A stretch of DNA of 20,851 bases from an uncultured Parabacteroides sp. (GTDB lineage: Bacteria > Bacteroidota > Bacteroidia > Bacteroidales > Tannerellaceae): assembly GCA_900552465.1 (NCBI GenBank), contig URZO01000076.1, positions 1 through 20,851 on the forward strand, read 5' to 3'. The translations under genes were made by a program, and so were the position numbers. The notes below the pieces were generated by a model. The model was not told where the DNA came from. It saw only the letters and a list, made by a program, of their open reading frames with translations, and searched no databases. This document shows, piece after piece, positions 9,139 to 15,262 of this stretch (the first letter of the stretch is position 1; each line of letters opens with the position of its first letter).

Positions 9139-9500
9139 ACAATCATATCTCCCTTATATTCCATATAGGTCCTTTCCGTATCCGCTATTTTTGCTGTGAC
9201 AGAGAACCCCTTCTCTGTAGGCAAAAGGTTGACGGTCACATCCACTTCGGGGCAAAGAGCCGGTGAAGCGACCGCCGTCAGGCGGCATTGTTTAATGGTA
9301 CTGATCAGCAATTTCCTGCCAACCAGCAACATGGCACATTCTTTTATAGTCTCGATGTTACAAACACCCGGGCATACTGGATTACCGGGAAAATGGCCGC
9401 GATAGACATCGCAACCGGGTAAAAGGATCATGCGGTAAACAGCATTCAATCCATCAACATTTGCATTAACTATCTTATAATATTTGTTTTCAAGCAGCAT
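9135..9500 (-). CDS. FabZ/ApeI-like 3-hydroxyacyl-ACP dehydratase
   Basis: The 121-residue protein is a single hotdog domain. The block YRGHFPGNPVCPGVCNIE at about 33-50 is the FabZ/FabA signature, with catalytic His36 and Glu50 both present. It should remove water from 3-hydroxyacyl-ACP to leave a trans double bond, the step that must be repeated to make a conjugated polyene. It is slightly shorter than housekeeping FabZ and follows a second, divergent hotdog gene with a 15-base gap, as ApeI and ApeP both occur in aryl-polyene clusters. The stop overlaps the MMPL start (ATGA). Specificity is inferred from context only. Confidence 0.85.
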   Translation of the reverse strand: MLLENKYYKIVNANVDGLNAVYRMILLPGCDVYRGHFPGNPVCPGVCNIETIKECAMLLVGRKLLISTIKQCRLTAVASPALCPEVDVTVNLLPTEKGFSVTAKIADTERTYMEYKGDMIV

Positions 9501-9515
9501 AGAGGATAAATTTAT

Positions 9516-9941
9516 TCAATCGTCAGGCTTAATGAAAATCTTCATTTGCGTATCAGCTACTACATCATCCAGGACACGGGTCTTACCAGTTATGATCGTC
9601 ACACCAGCCATCTCCGCTCCCATCGTGATAGTGGTCCGCAACTCGTCACCAGGCTGCGGCCGGCAGTAACAATGGAATTTCTTCACTTCACCGATGTAAC
9701 CGACGGGGGGAGCTGTTGCTCCTGCACATATCGCCCGGTATCCGGCAAAGGCCGAGGCCGACTGGGCGATATGTTCTATAAGCCCAGCCTCGGCCAGTAG
9801 TCCGTCTTCATCGATAAAGAAATTGTCTGCCTTGACGGTGAGACCGGTTACGGCCACATCGCCCTCCACCTCAATCAGCTTGTCGACCATCATGATCGGG
9901 TCGCGTTGCGGAATAAGGTTCTTTATCTCCTGACATTTCAT
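9516..9941 (-). CDS. Divergent hotdog dehydratase, ApeP-like
   Basis: The 141-residue protein has the opening block LIPQRDPIMMVDKL (9-22), which aligns with the FabZ block (L)PHRxPxLLVD, and a central-helix block GLIEHIAQSASAFAG (53-67) like E(L/A)xAQ of FabZ. The catalytic HFPG motif is missing: its place is taken by FFIDEDGLLAEAG. ApeP-type dehydratases of aryl-polyene clusters also lack HFPG in this way, so it may work as half of a hetero-complex with the next gene product or have its own mechanism. Its ATG overlaps the ACP stop (ATGA, 9938-9941), so translation is coupled to the ACP. Confidence is high for the fold and moderate for activity. Confidence 0.8.
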   Translation of the reverse strand: MKCQEIKNLIPQRDPIMMVDKLIEVEGDVAVTGLTVKADNFFIDEDGLLAEAGLIEHIAQSASAFAGYRAICAGATAPPVGYIGEVKKFHCYCRPQPGDELRTTITMGAEMAGVTIITGKTRVLDDVVADTQMKIFIKPDD

Positions 9942-10192
9942 TCTGCCGGGAGATGTGACTCTATGTAATCATAGAGATCGTTGAACGTTTTGATTTTAGG
10001 CAGATCCGATGCGGGCACCTTTATCTTATAAGTATATTGGATGATCGCCACAAGATCCACAAGACTGAGACTGTCTAAGGATAGCGTATCCTTTATATCT
10101 GCATCGGGAGTAAAAACGTCCAATTCAACTTCAAATTCCTCAGCCAATACGGCATTTACTTTTGCTATAATATCCTCACGTGTCATAATCAT
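9938..10192 (-). CDS. Acyl carrier protein
   Basis: The 84-residue acidic protein has the DSLSLVDL motif with Ser41, the phosphopantetheine attachment site, in the expected middle position. Length and spacing fit a free-standing ACP. Context makes it the dedicated carrier of the operon's chain, separate from the fatty acid AcpP. The frame starts ATG ATA ATG, so translation could begin at the first or third codon; the difference is two residues. It lies 20 bases after the ketosynthase and shares an ATGA overlap with the ApeP-like gene. Confidence 0.93.
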   Translation of the reverse strand: MIMTREDIIAKVNAVLAEEFEVELDVFTPDADIKDTLSLDSLSLVDLVAIIQYTYKIKVPASDLPKIKTFNDLYDYIESHLPAE

Positions 10193-10212
10193 TCTGTTTT
10201 TATTTGTTTTTA

Positions 10213-11433
10213 CTATACATTCTTTACAATAAGAGTTGAGTTTGTTCCTCCGAATCCGAATGAGTTGGAAAGGAACATGTCGAAATGCGCTTCCCGGGTT
10301 TCCGGCACGATATTAAGGCAGGCAGTTTCCTCATCGGGGTTCTCGAAGTTGATATTACCTGCTATGAAGTCATTTTTCATCATCAGCATCGAATAAATCA
10401 GTTCGCTGGCTCCTGCCATCCACATCTCGTGCCCGGTCTGGCTTTTGGTGGATGTCACAGGCACTTTGTAGTCTCCGAATATCCGGTCGATAGCCATGGC
10501 CTCCCTGCCGTCTCCGATACGCGTTGAAGTTGCATGGGCATTGATGTAACCTATCTGGCGCAGGTCTATACCGCCATTCTTCAGGCACAACTCCAAAGAA
10601 CGGGCAGGACCTGTCACATTTGGTGTGGAGATATGGTCGCCATTGCCCGAAAATCCCCAACTCACAATTTCGGCAAGTATGGGAGCGCCCCGTTTTACGG
10701 CATGTTCATAACTCTCGACAATCAAGGTTGCCGCACCGCCTCCGGGCACCAATCCGTCACGGTCGTGGTCAAACGGGCGGCTCGCTTTGGCTGGTTCGTT
10801 CTCACGCAGGGAAAACGATTGGATACCGTCGAACGAAGCGACACTGTAGAGGTTCGCTTCCTGGGCGCCGCCACAGATAATGCAATCCTGTAATCCGTTG
10901 CGCACGAGCAGGTATGCCAGCCCTACGGCCTGGGAGCCAGAGGCACAGGCGGCGGAAGCTGTCAGGTTGATACCGCGCAGCTTGAACAAACAGGCAAGGT
11001 TCATTGTGACAGTAGAGTTCATCGACTGAAAAATAGAACCACTGCCGCAAGCGGATGTATCCCTGAACTCGCGAAACTTGTCAAGTGCATGCATGGTTGC
11101 TTCGGCTACCGAATCGTTGCCGTAGATAATACCCACCTCCTGCTTGTCAATGTAGTCCTGATCCAGCCGGGCATTTTCGAGAGCAGAGCGGGTAGCCATA
11201 TAGGCATATTGTGCCTCTTCGGGCATGAATTGCCGCAAATTACGCGGAATAAACGGTTTAAGATCCGGGCGCTCCACGTCGGCACACAGGGCTGAACGGA
11301 ATCCGGCGTCCTTACGTTCCTGACTGAAGACAATGCCGCTTTTTCCGCTATACAGCGAATCGCGAACTTCTTCAAGCGTCTTCCCAAGGCATGACCATAT
11401 ACCCATACCTGTTATCACTACTTTTCTTTCCAT
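10213..11433 (-). CDS. Beta-ketoacyl-ACP synthase, FabF/KAS II-like
   Basis: The 406-residue thiolase-fold enzyme has the complete Cys-His-His triad: C163 in TASAACASGSQ, H300 in INAHATSTRIGD and H335 in TKSQTGHEMWMAGA, with K330. The C-terminal NSFGFGGTNSTLIV block is also typical of KAS I/II. It elongates an ACP-bound acyl chain by decarboxylative condensation with malonyl-ACP. It is the only ketosynthase in the window; complete aryl-polyene clusters usually have two or three, including a chain-length partner. In the cluster it corresponds best to ApeO/ApeR. It starts 14 bases after the upstream GNAT gene stops. Confidence 0.93.
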   Translation of the reverse strand: MERKVVITGMGIWSCLGKTLEEVRDSLYSGKSGIVFSQERKDAGFRSALCADVERPDLKPFIPRNLRQFMPEEAQYAYMATRSALENARLDQDYIDKQEVGIIYGNDSVAEATMHALDKFREFRDTSACGSGSIFQSMNSTVTMNLACLFKLRGINLTASAACASGSQAVGLAYLLVRNGLQDCIICGGAQEANLYSVASFDGIQSFSLRENEPAKASRPFDHDRDGLVPGGGAATLIVESYEHAVKRGAPILAEIVSWGFSGNGDHISTPNVTGPARSLELCLKNGGIDLRQIGYINAHATSTRIGDGREAMAIDRIFGDYKVPVTSTKSQTGHEMWMAGASELIYSMLMMKNDFIAGNINFENPDEETACLNIVPETREAHFDMFLSNSFGFGGTNSTLIVKNV

Positions 11434-11447
11434 ATTCTTATCTTTAT

Positions 11448-12584
11448 TTATAACTTCTTCTTATAACATCGTCTTCTCTTGATGAAAGTGGGATTCAGAG
11501 GTTTCCACTGCGACAGTTCCTTTACATTATTCTCCAACTGCGGTCCCGTCTCTGCCCGCTTAAAGTGGCATTTATTATAAATAGGTATAAGATCCTCAAA
11601 AAACAATGCATTCACGCCCAGTCCCTGATAGTCCGGACGTACAGCTATCAAAAGCAGTTCTGCCGTATCTTCCCTCTTCCACATCAAGGCACGGAGCATG
11701 TAATACCACCCAAAGGGAAAAAGTTTTCCTTTCGTCTTTTGCAAGGCACGCGAAAGGCTACCCATGGTTATTGCAGCTCCTACCACTTCTCCATCTTCAT
11801 TTTCTATGACGGGCAACAGTTGTTTGTCTATCAGTGGCAAATACCGCTTGATATATAAATCAATCTGTTTGTCCGACAGTTCCGTATAACCGAAGAGAGG
11901 TGCGTAGGCCATATTCAGCAGATTGAATACTTTCTTGCCATATCCACGCTTCGAGACGTCTGCATTCGTCAGCTTTTTGACATGCAGTCCAAACATCTCT
12001 TTCACCTGCTTTGATACACGAACATACTTGGAAGGAATATCCTTGGGTATCTCAATGGCAACCTGCACCCAATCCACCTCTTTCTCGTACCCGAGAGCTT
12101 CCATGTGTTTGGGATAGTAGGGATAATTGTATATGGTTATCATTGATCCCAATTTGTCAAAATCCTCAATGAGCATGCCTTCCTTGTCGAAATCAAAGAT
12201 ACCCATCGGCCCCTGTATACAATCCATGCCACGTTCTTTGCCCCATTGTTCTACGGCTTTCAGTAAGGCAGCCGAGACCTCTAAGTCATCGACAAATTCT
12301 ATAAAGCCAAATCGGACATTCTTTGTTTTCCATTTTTCGTTAGCACGGTGATTAATGATACCGGCTATACGACCGACAGTTTTCCCTGTGGCATTATATG
12401 CAATAAATGGCTGTATTTCGGAATACTCCAGCCCGGCATTCTTACTTGGATTAAAAGAATCAATGACATCCATATCCAAGTCGGGCACGTAGTATTGACA
12501 GCCAGCATATAACTGGCCTGCAAACCTCACGAAATCGCTCATTTCACGTTTCGTTTCAACCTTTTTTAAGTAGATATTTTCCAT
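11448..12584 (-). CDS. GNAT-like acyltransferase, first gene of the operon
   Basis: The 378-residue protein has a GNAT acetyl-CoA-binding motif near 315-330 (LLIAVRPDYQGLGVNALFFE, with the R/Q-x-x-G-x-G/A turn). It is preceded by an N-terminal half containing the conserved-looking MDCIQGPMGIFDFDKEGMLIEDF. It belongs to a large Bacteroidetes family annotated only as N-acetyltransferase, and its acceptor is not known. As the first gene of the operon it could acylate the head group or a lipid amine, but that is inference. The C-terminal tail is very basic (KRRRCYKKKL). A possible -7 box lies 49-56 bases upstream. Confidence 0.75.
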   Translation of the reverse strand: MENIYLKKVETKREMSDFVRFAGQLYAGCQYYVPDLDMDVIDSFNPSKNAGLEYSEIQPFIAYNATGKTVGRIAGIINHRANEKWKTKNVRFGFIEFVDDLEVSAALLKAVEQWGKERGMDCIQGPMGIFDFDKEGMLIEDFDKLGSMITIYNYPYYPKHMEALGYEKEVDWVQVAIEIPKDIPSKYVRVSKQVKEMFGLHVKKLTNADVSKRGYGKKVFNLLNMAYAPLFGYTELSDKQIDLYIKRYLPLIDKQLLPVIENEDGEVVGAAITMGSLSRALQKTKGKLFPFGWYYMLRALMWKREDTAELLLIAVRPDYQGLGVNALFFEDLIPIYNKCHFKRAETGPQLENNVKELSQWKPLNPTFIKRRRCYKKKL

Positions 12585-12632
12585 ATAGGTGCTAAAATTA
12601 TGAAAACTTGTTTTAACTACAAATCAGACGAA

Positions 12633-12640
12633 TAAAGATA
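12633..12640 (-). promoter_or_regulatory. Possible -7 box of the polyene-like operon promoter
   Basis: Read on the minus strand the sequence is TATCTTTA, seven of eight matches to the Bacteroidetes -7 consensus TAnnTTTG. It sits about 50 bases before the GNAT gene ATG. No good TTTG is seen 19-21 bases upstream, so the assignment is weak. Confidence 0.3.
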
Positions 12641-12768
12641 CGACTTATTTAGCATTATTGGGGAAATATAGAACATTTCGACAAGAAATAAGAGGTGAAA
12701 AATGAGTGATTTTATATGGTCAATCTGACATCAAATCAAGGGTGCAAATTTGAAAAGTTTACCAATCT

Positions 12769-12797
12769 AAGAGGAAATTCATTCTCCTCTTTTTTTA
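12769..12797 (+). terminator. Rho-independent terminator on the plus strand
   Basis: Stem AAGAGGA / TCCTCTT (12769-12775 and 12785-12791) with a 9-base loop is followed by an unbroken T-run to 12797. It is oriented for a plus-strand transcript, yet the only annotated gene to its left is on the minus strand. It may belong to a small RNA starting after about 12640 or be a leftover from an insertion. Confidence 0.75.
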
Positions 12798-12948
12798 TAT
12801 TATTGTTAAGGATATAGATTAAATTACAGCTTCTCTATTTAAGGTATCAAAGAGTATCTCAAGAAATATATATACAATCAAAACACAGGTTCAAAGATGC
12901 AACACTTTTTAAAATTACGTAAATGTCTGAATATAAATTCTTAAGCTT

Positions 12949-12990
12949 AGGTGCAAGGTGCAAGCTATATATAGATATATACTTGCACCT
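12949..12990. repeat. AT-rich hairpin with a tandem AGGTGCA repeat on its left arm
   Basis: AGGTGCAAG occurs at 12949-12957 and 12956-12964, overlapping with a 7-base step, and its exact complement CTTGCACCT is at 12982-12990. The loop is made of alternating TA and is itself partly self-complementary. Either copy of the left arm can pair with the right arm. It lies just upstream of the arsR promoter and could be a cruciform or a protein site. Confidence 0.6.
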
Positions 12991-13013
12991 ATCCGAAAAA
13001 ATATGCCGTAAAA

Positions 13014-13045
13014 TTTGGCTATTTAAAATATCGTTCGTAGTTTTG
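13014..13045 (+). promoter_or_regulatory. arsR promoter, Bacteroidetes type
   Basis: TTTG at 13014-13017 and TAGTTTTG at 13038-13045 are perfect matches to the -33 and -7 consensus, with 20 bases between them, the usual spacing. Transcription would start about 13052, 20-odd bases before the arsR GTG. A good ribosome site AAGGAG (13062-13067) follows, rare among the genes here. Confidence 0.75.
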
Positions 13046-13050
13046 CGAAC
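13033..13050 (+). promoter_or_regulatory. Putative ArsR operator O1, wrapped around the -7 box
   Basis: The inverted repeat GTTCG-(8 bases)-CGAAC has the -7 box TAGTTTTG exactly as its 8-base centre. A repressor bound here would block RNA polymerase. A related palindrome (13425-13442) shares GTTCGTAGTT and the CGAA end. The position fits autoregulation by ArsR with release on As(III) binding. Confidence 0.7.
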
Positions 13051-13074
13051 AACAAATAAGAAAGGAGAATTGAA

Positions 13075-13401
13075 GTGAAAGAGAAACAGTACACAACAGA
13101 GCAGGAACAGATTGCTCGTTTTGCCAAAGCAATGGGGCATCCGGCACGGATGGCTATTCTTACTTTTTTGGCAAAACAAGATAGTTGTTTCTTCGGTGAT
13201 ATTCACGAAGAACTGCCTATCGCTAAAGCAACCGTTTCGCAACATTTGAAAGAACTGAAAGAAGCTGGCTTAATTCAGGGCGAAATAGAAACGCCAAAAG
13301 TCCGGTACTGTATAAACCGGGAAAACTGGGAACTTGCCCGAAAGTTATTTGCTGCTTTTTTAGGGGGCTGCAAGTGTAAAGGTACATCGTGCTGTGAATA
13401 G
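13075..13401 (+). CDS. arsR: ArsR/SmtB-family As(III)-responsive repressor
   Basis: The 108-residue winged-helix protein matches ArsR/SmtB repressors (FAKAMGHPARMAILTFL, then the recognition helix ATVSQHLKELKEAGLI). The metalloid site differs from E. coli ArsR, which has CxC before the recognition helix. Here only C38 (SCFFGD) is found there, while four cysteines crowd the C-terminus (C99, C101, C106, C107; GGCKCKGTSCCE), so As(III) may be bound by the tail, as in other ArsR proteins with C-terminal cysteines. The start is a GTG at 13075 with AAGGAG seven bases upstream. It is followed by its own terminator, and probably represses its own promoter and the downstream genes. Confidence 0.92.
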   Translation: MKEKQYTTEQEQIARFAKAMGHPARMAILTFLAKQDSCFFGDIHEELPIAKATVSQHLKELKEAGLIQGEIETPKVRYCINRENWELARKLFAAFLGGCKCKGTSCCE

Positions 13402-13415
13402 CAGTACCTTTTTTT
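13378..13415 (+). terminator. Intrinsic terminator overlapping the arsR stop codon
   Basis: Outer arms AAAGGTAC (13378-13385) and GTACCTTT (13404-13411) enclose an inner stem TGCT/AGCA, and a T-run goes to 13415. The last arsR codons and its stop (TAG, 13399-13401) lie inside the hairpin, so a ribosome ending arsR translation would cover the stem. This suggests partial read-through that depends on translation. Most arsR transcripts probably end here, and the later genes may need their own promoter. Confidence 0.8.
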
Positions 13416-13424
13416 GAAATAACT

Positions 13425-13442
13425 GTTCGTAGTTCTACGAAT
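13425..13442 (+). promoter_or_regulatory. Putative ArsR operator O2 upstream of arsE
   Basis: The palindrome TTCGTAG-TT-CTACGAA (13426-13441) has perfect 7-base arms and shares GTTCGTAGTT...CGAA with O1. It lies between the arsR terminator and arsE, where it could control a second promoter. A TTTG at 13413-13416 is a possible -33 element, but no good -7 box is at the right distance, so the promoter itself is unresolved. Confidence 0.6.
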
Positions 13443-13478
13443 TACGATTATTATATTAACTTTAAAGTAGAATGAAAG

Positions 13479-13712
13479 ATGGAAATTAAAGTATTAGGAA
13501 CAGGGTGTTCAAGCTGTAAAGCATTGTACGAAACCACCAAACAAGCTATTTCAGAATTAGGCTGTGATGCAACCCTTATCAAAGAGGAAGATTTATTGAA
13601 AATCATGGAGTATAACATTTTAGGACTTCCGGCTTTGGTGATTGACGAGAAAGTCGTATCAGCCGGGAAAAAGTTATCCCTTGCAGAAGTAAAAGAGTTG
13701 ATAACCAAATAA
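13479..13712 (+). CDS. arsE: Small thioredoxin-fold protein, ArsE-like
   Basis: The 77-residue protein has an early redox motif CSSC (C10, C13) and the small redox-active disulfide protein 2 fold (LGLPALVIDEKVVSAGK, with the cis-Pro in LGLPAL). It is cytoplasmic: no signal peptide or membrane segment. In arsEFG clusters the small thioredoxin-like ArsE works with ArsF to reduce the nitro group of nitroaromatic arsenicals. Here it is followed by a lipoprotein with CxxC (ArsF-like) and a DsbD/CcdA-like permease (ArsG-like), so the name rests on both fold and neighbours. Alternatively it could deliver electrons to ArsC. It begins 77 bases after the arsR stop. Confidence 0.8.
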   Translation: MEIKVLGTGCSSCKALYETTKQAISELGCDATLIKEEDLLKIMEYNILGLPALVIDEKVVSAGKKLSLAEVKELITK

Positions 13713-13721
13713 AAATGAACT

Positions 13722-14165
13722 ATGAGAAAATTATTTTATCTACTGATTGCAACGCTGGTCTTAGTTTCCTGTGGTAATGGTTCAAAGAAAAAGACTGGAG
13801 AAAAACAAGCGGAAGAAATACAGTCTAACCGCATAGAGGTTCTTTATTTTCATGGAGCGCAACGGTGTATCACTTGCCGGGCGATAGAAGCAAATACAGT
13901 CGCCCTTTTGGATAGCCTTTATTCAAAAGAAAAAGCAGACGGTAAAATTATCTACAAAGTGATAGATATTTCAAAGAAAGAAGATGAAGCGATTGCAGAC
14001 AAGTACGAAGTTACATGGTCGTCTTTGTTTGTAAACGGCTGGAAAGACGGTAAAGAGAATGTAAACAACATGACCGAGTTTAGTTTTTCCAATGCGAAAA
14101 ATGCACCGGACAAGTTTAAAGAGGGAATTAAAAGCAAGATTGACGAATTGTTAAAACAGTTGTAA
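13722..14165 (+). CDS. arsF: Lipoprotein with CxxC, ArsF-like nitroreductase subunit
   Basis: The 147-residue protein starts with a lipoprotein signal (MRKLFYLLIATLVLVSC, lipobox LVSC, lipidated Cys17). After a short charged linker (GNGSKKK) there is a thioredoxin-like domain with GAQRCITCRAIE (C49, C52). The residues after the lipid Cys are GNG and basic, so the usual Bacteroidetes surface-export signal is not obvious, and a periplasm-facing anchor is more likely. ArsF is described as part of the reductase for nitrophenyl arsenicals with ArsE. Here it lies nine bases after arsE and one base before arsG, so the three form one unit. The exact electron path is inference. Confidence 0.8.
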   Translation: MRKLFYLLIATLVLVSCGNGSKKKTGEKQAEEIQSNRIEVLYFHGAQRCITCRAIEANTVALLDSLYSKEKADGKIIYKVIDISKKEDEAIADKYEVTWSSLFVNGWKDGKENVNNMTEFSFSNAKNAPDKFKEGIKSKIDELLKQL

Positions 14166-14166
14166 G

Positions 14167-14874
14167 ATGGATTTTCTTCAATCGCTATTAGATAACAGTT
14201 CTATTCCTGCTATTACAGCTTTTATATTGGGGATTTTAACGGCGGTCAGCCCGTGTCCGTTAGCTACCAACATAACGGCAATAGGATTTATTAGTAAGGA
14301 CATAGAGAACCATCACCGGATATTTATAAACGGCTTGCTTTATACTTTCGGCAGAATAGTAACCTATACGGTTCTTGGTTTTATCCTTATTCCTATTCTG
14401 CGTGAGGGGGCAAGTATGTTTATGGTTCAAAAAGCTGTAAGCAGATACGGGGAAATGCTGATTGCTCCGGTGTTAATCATCATTGGAATATTTATGCTCG
14501 ATATAATAAAACTCAATCTGCCAAAAATCAATATCGGCGGTGAAAGTTTGAAAAAGAGGACTAAAGGCGGTTGGGGGGCTATGCTATTGGGTATTTTATT
14601 CGCCCTTGCTTTTTGTCCTACCAGTGGAGTGTTTTATTTCGGTATGCTTATGCCCTTGTCAGCAGCAGAAACAGGCGGGTATCTTTTGCCTGTAATCTAC
14701 GCTATTGCTACGGGATTACCCGTAATCCTTGTTGCATGGATTTTAGCGTACAGTGTTGCCGGGCTGGGTAAGTTTTACAACCGGATGCAAATATTCGAGA
14801 AATGGTTTCGTAAAATAGTTGCCATCCTCTTTATTGCGGTAGGAATTTATTATGCAGTAGTCTTTTATATATAA
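14167..14874 (+). CDS. arsG: CcdA/DsbD-like membrane protein, ArsG-like aromatic arsenical efflux permease
   Basis: The 235-residue protein has about six hydrophobic helices and two conserved cysteines in the CcdA/DsbD-type positions: C30 in AVSPCPLATN and C150 in FCPTSGVFYF. It resembles the cytochrome c biogenesis transmembrane fold and is the family named ArsG when it accompanies ArsE and ArsF; those proteins are described as efflux permeases for trivalent aminobenzylarsenicals. It may also pass electrons from the cytoplasm to ArsF, which sits on the periplasmic side, through its cysteine pair; this is an alternative reading of the same fold. It starts one base after arsF and ends 34 bases before arsD. 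Confidence 0.82.
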   Translation: MDFLQSLLDNSSIPAITAFILGILTAVSPCPLATNITAIGFISKDIENHHRIFINGLLYTFGRIVTYTVLGFILIPILREGASMFMVQKAVSRYGEMLIAPVLIIIGIFMLDIIKLNLPKINIGGESLKKRTKGGWGAMLLGILFALAFCPTSGVFYFGMLMPLSAAETGGYLLPVIYAIATGLPVILVAWILAYSVAGLGKFYNRMQIFEKWFRKIVAILFIAVGIYYAVVFYI

Positions 14875-14908
14875 ATAAACATAGAGTATCATTTTAAATA
14901 AAAACAGT

Positions 14909-15235
14909 ATGAAAAAGATAGAAATTTTCGACCCGGCAATGTGTTGCCCTACTGGTCTTTGTGGAACAAATATCGACCCTGAATTAATGCGTATTGCGGT
15001 TGTTATTGAAACATTAAAAAAACAGGGTATCATCGTTACCCGCCACAATTTGCGTGACGAACCGCAAGTGTATGTAAGTAATAAAACGGTAAACGAGTAT
15101 CTGCAAAAACATGGGGCGGATGCACTGCCTATTACTTTAGTGGACGGCGAAATCGCTGTTTCACAATCCTATCCTACCACCAAACAAATGAGTGAATGGA
15201 CAGGTATTAATTTGGATTTTATGCCAGTAAAATAA
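14909..15235 (+). CDS. arsD: ArsD, As(III) metallochaperone
   Basis: The 108-residue protein has the three cysteines needed for As(III) binding by ArsD: C12, C13 and C18 in MCCPTGLCG. The rest follows the family (VVIETLKKQGIIVTRHNL, then ALPITLVDGEI). ArsD binds As(III) and passes it to ArsA. It lies directly before arsA with a 27-base gap, as in nearly all arsDA pairs. The E. coli C-terminal Cys pair is not present, so the protein is in the shorter class with only the functional N-terminal site. Confidence 0.95.
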   Translation: MKKIEIFDPAMCCPTGLCGTNIDPELMRIAVVIETLKKQGIIVTRHNLRDEPQVYVSNKTVNEYLQKHGADALPITLVDGEIAVSQSYPTTKQMSEWTGINLDFMPVK

Positions 15236-15262
15236 GGATTCACCAGCTAATTATTAATAAAA

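Larger units (their letters stand above)
12585..13074. other. AT-rich gene-free stretch between the two blocks
   Basis: About 490 bases without a supportable gene. It holds a possible operon promoter (12633-12640), a plus-strand intrinsic terminator with no gene in front of it (12769-12797), a hairpin preceded by a 7-bp tandem repeat (12949-12990), and the arsR promoter/operator (13014-13050). The change in base composition occurs across this stretch, so the left border of the acquired block probably lies here, but no att-like duplication was found. Confidence 0.6.

Noticed and set aside
9516..9941. Housekeeping FabZ
   Set aside because: The HFPG motif is missing and the PHR motif has Gln for His, so it is a divergent, pathway-specific relative.
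12859..13245. A 128-codon minus-strand frame across the arsR start
   Set aside because: It is antisense to arsR and its promoter, rich in hydrophobic and aromatic residues by chance, with no motif.
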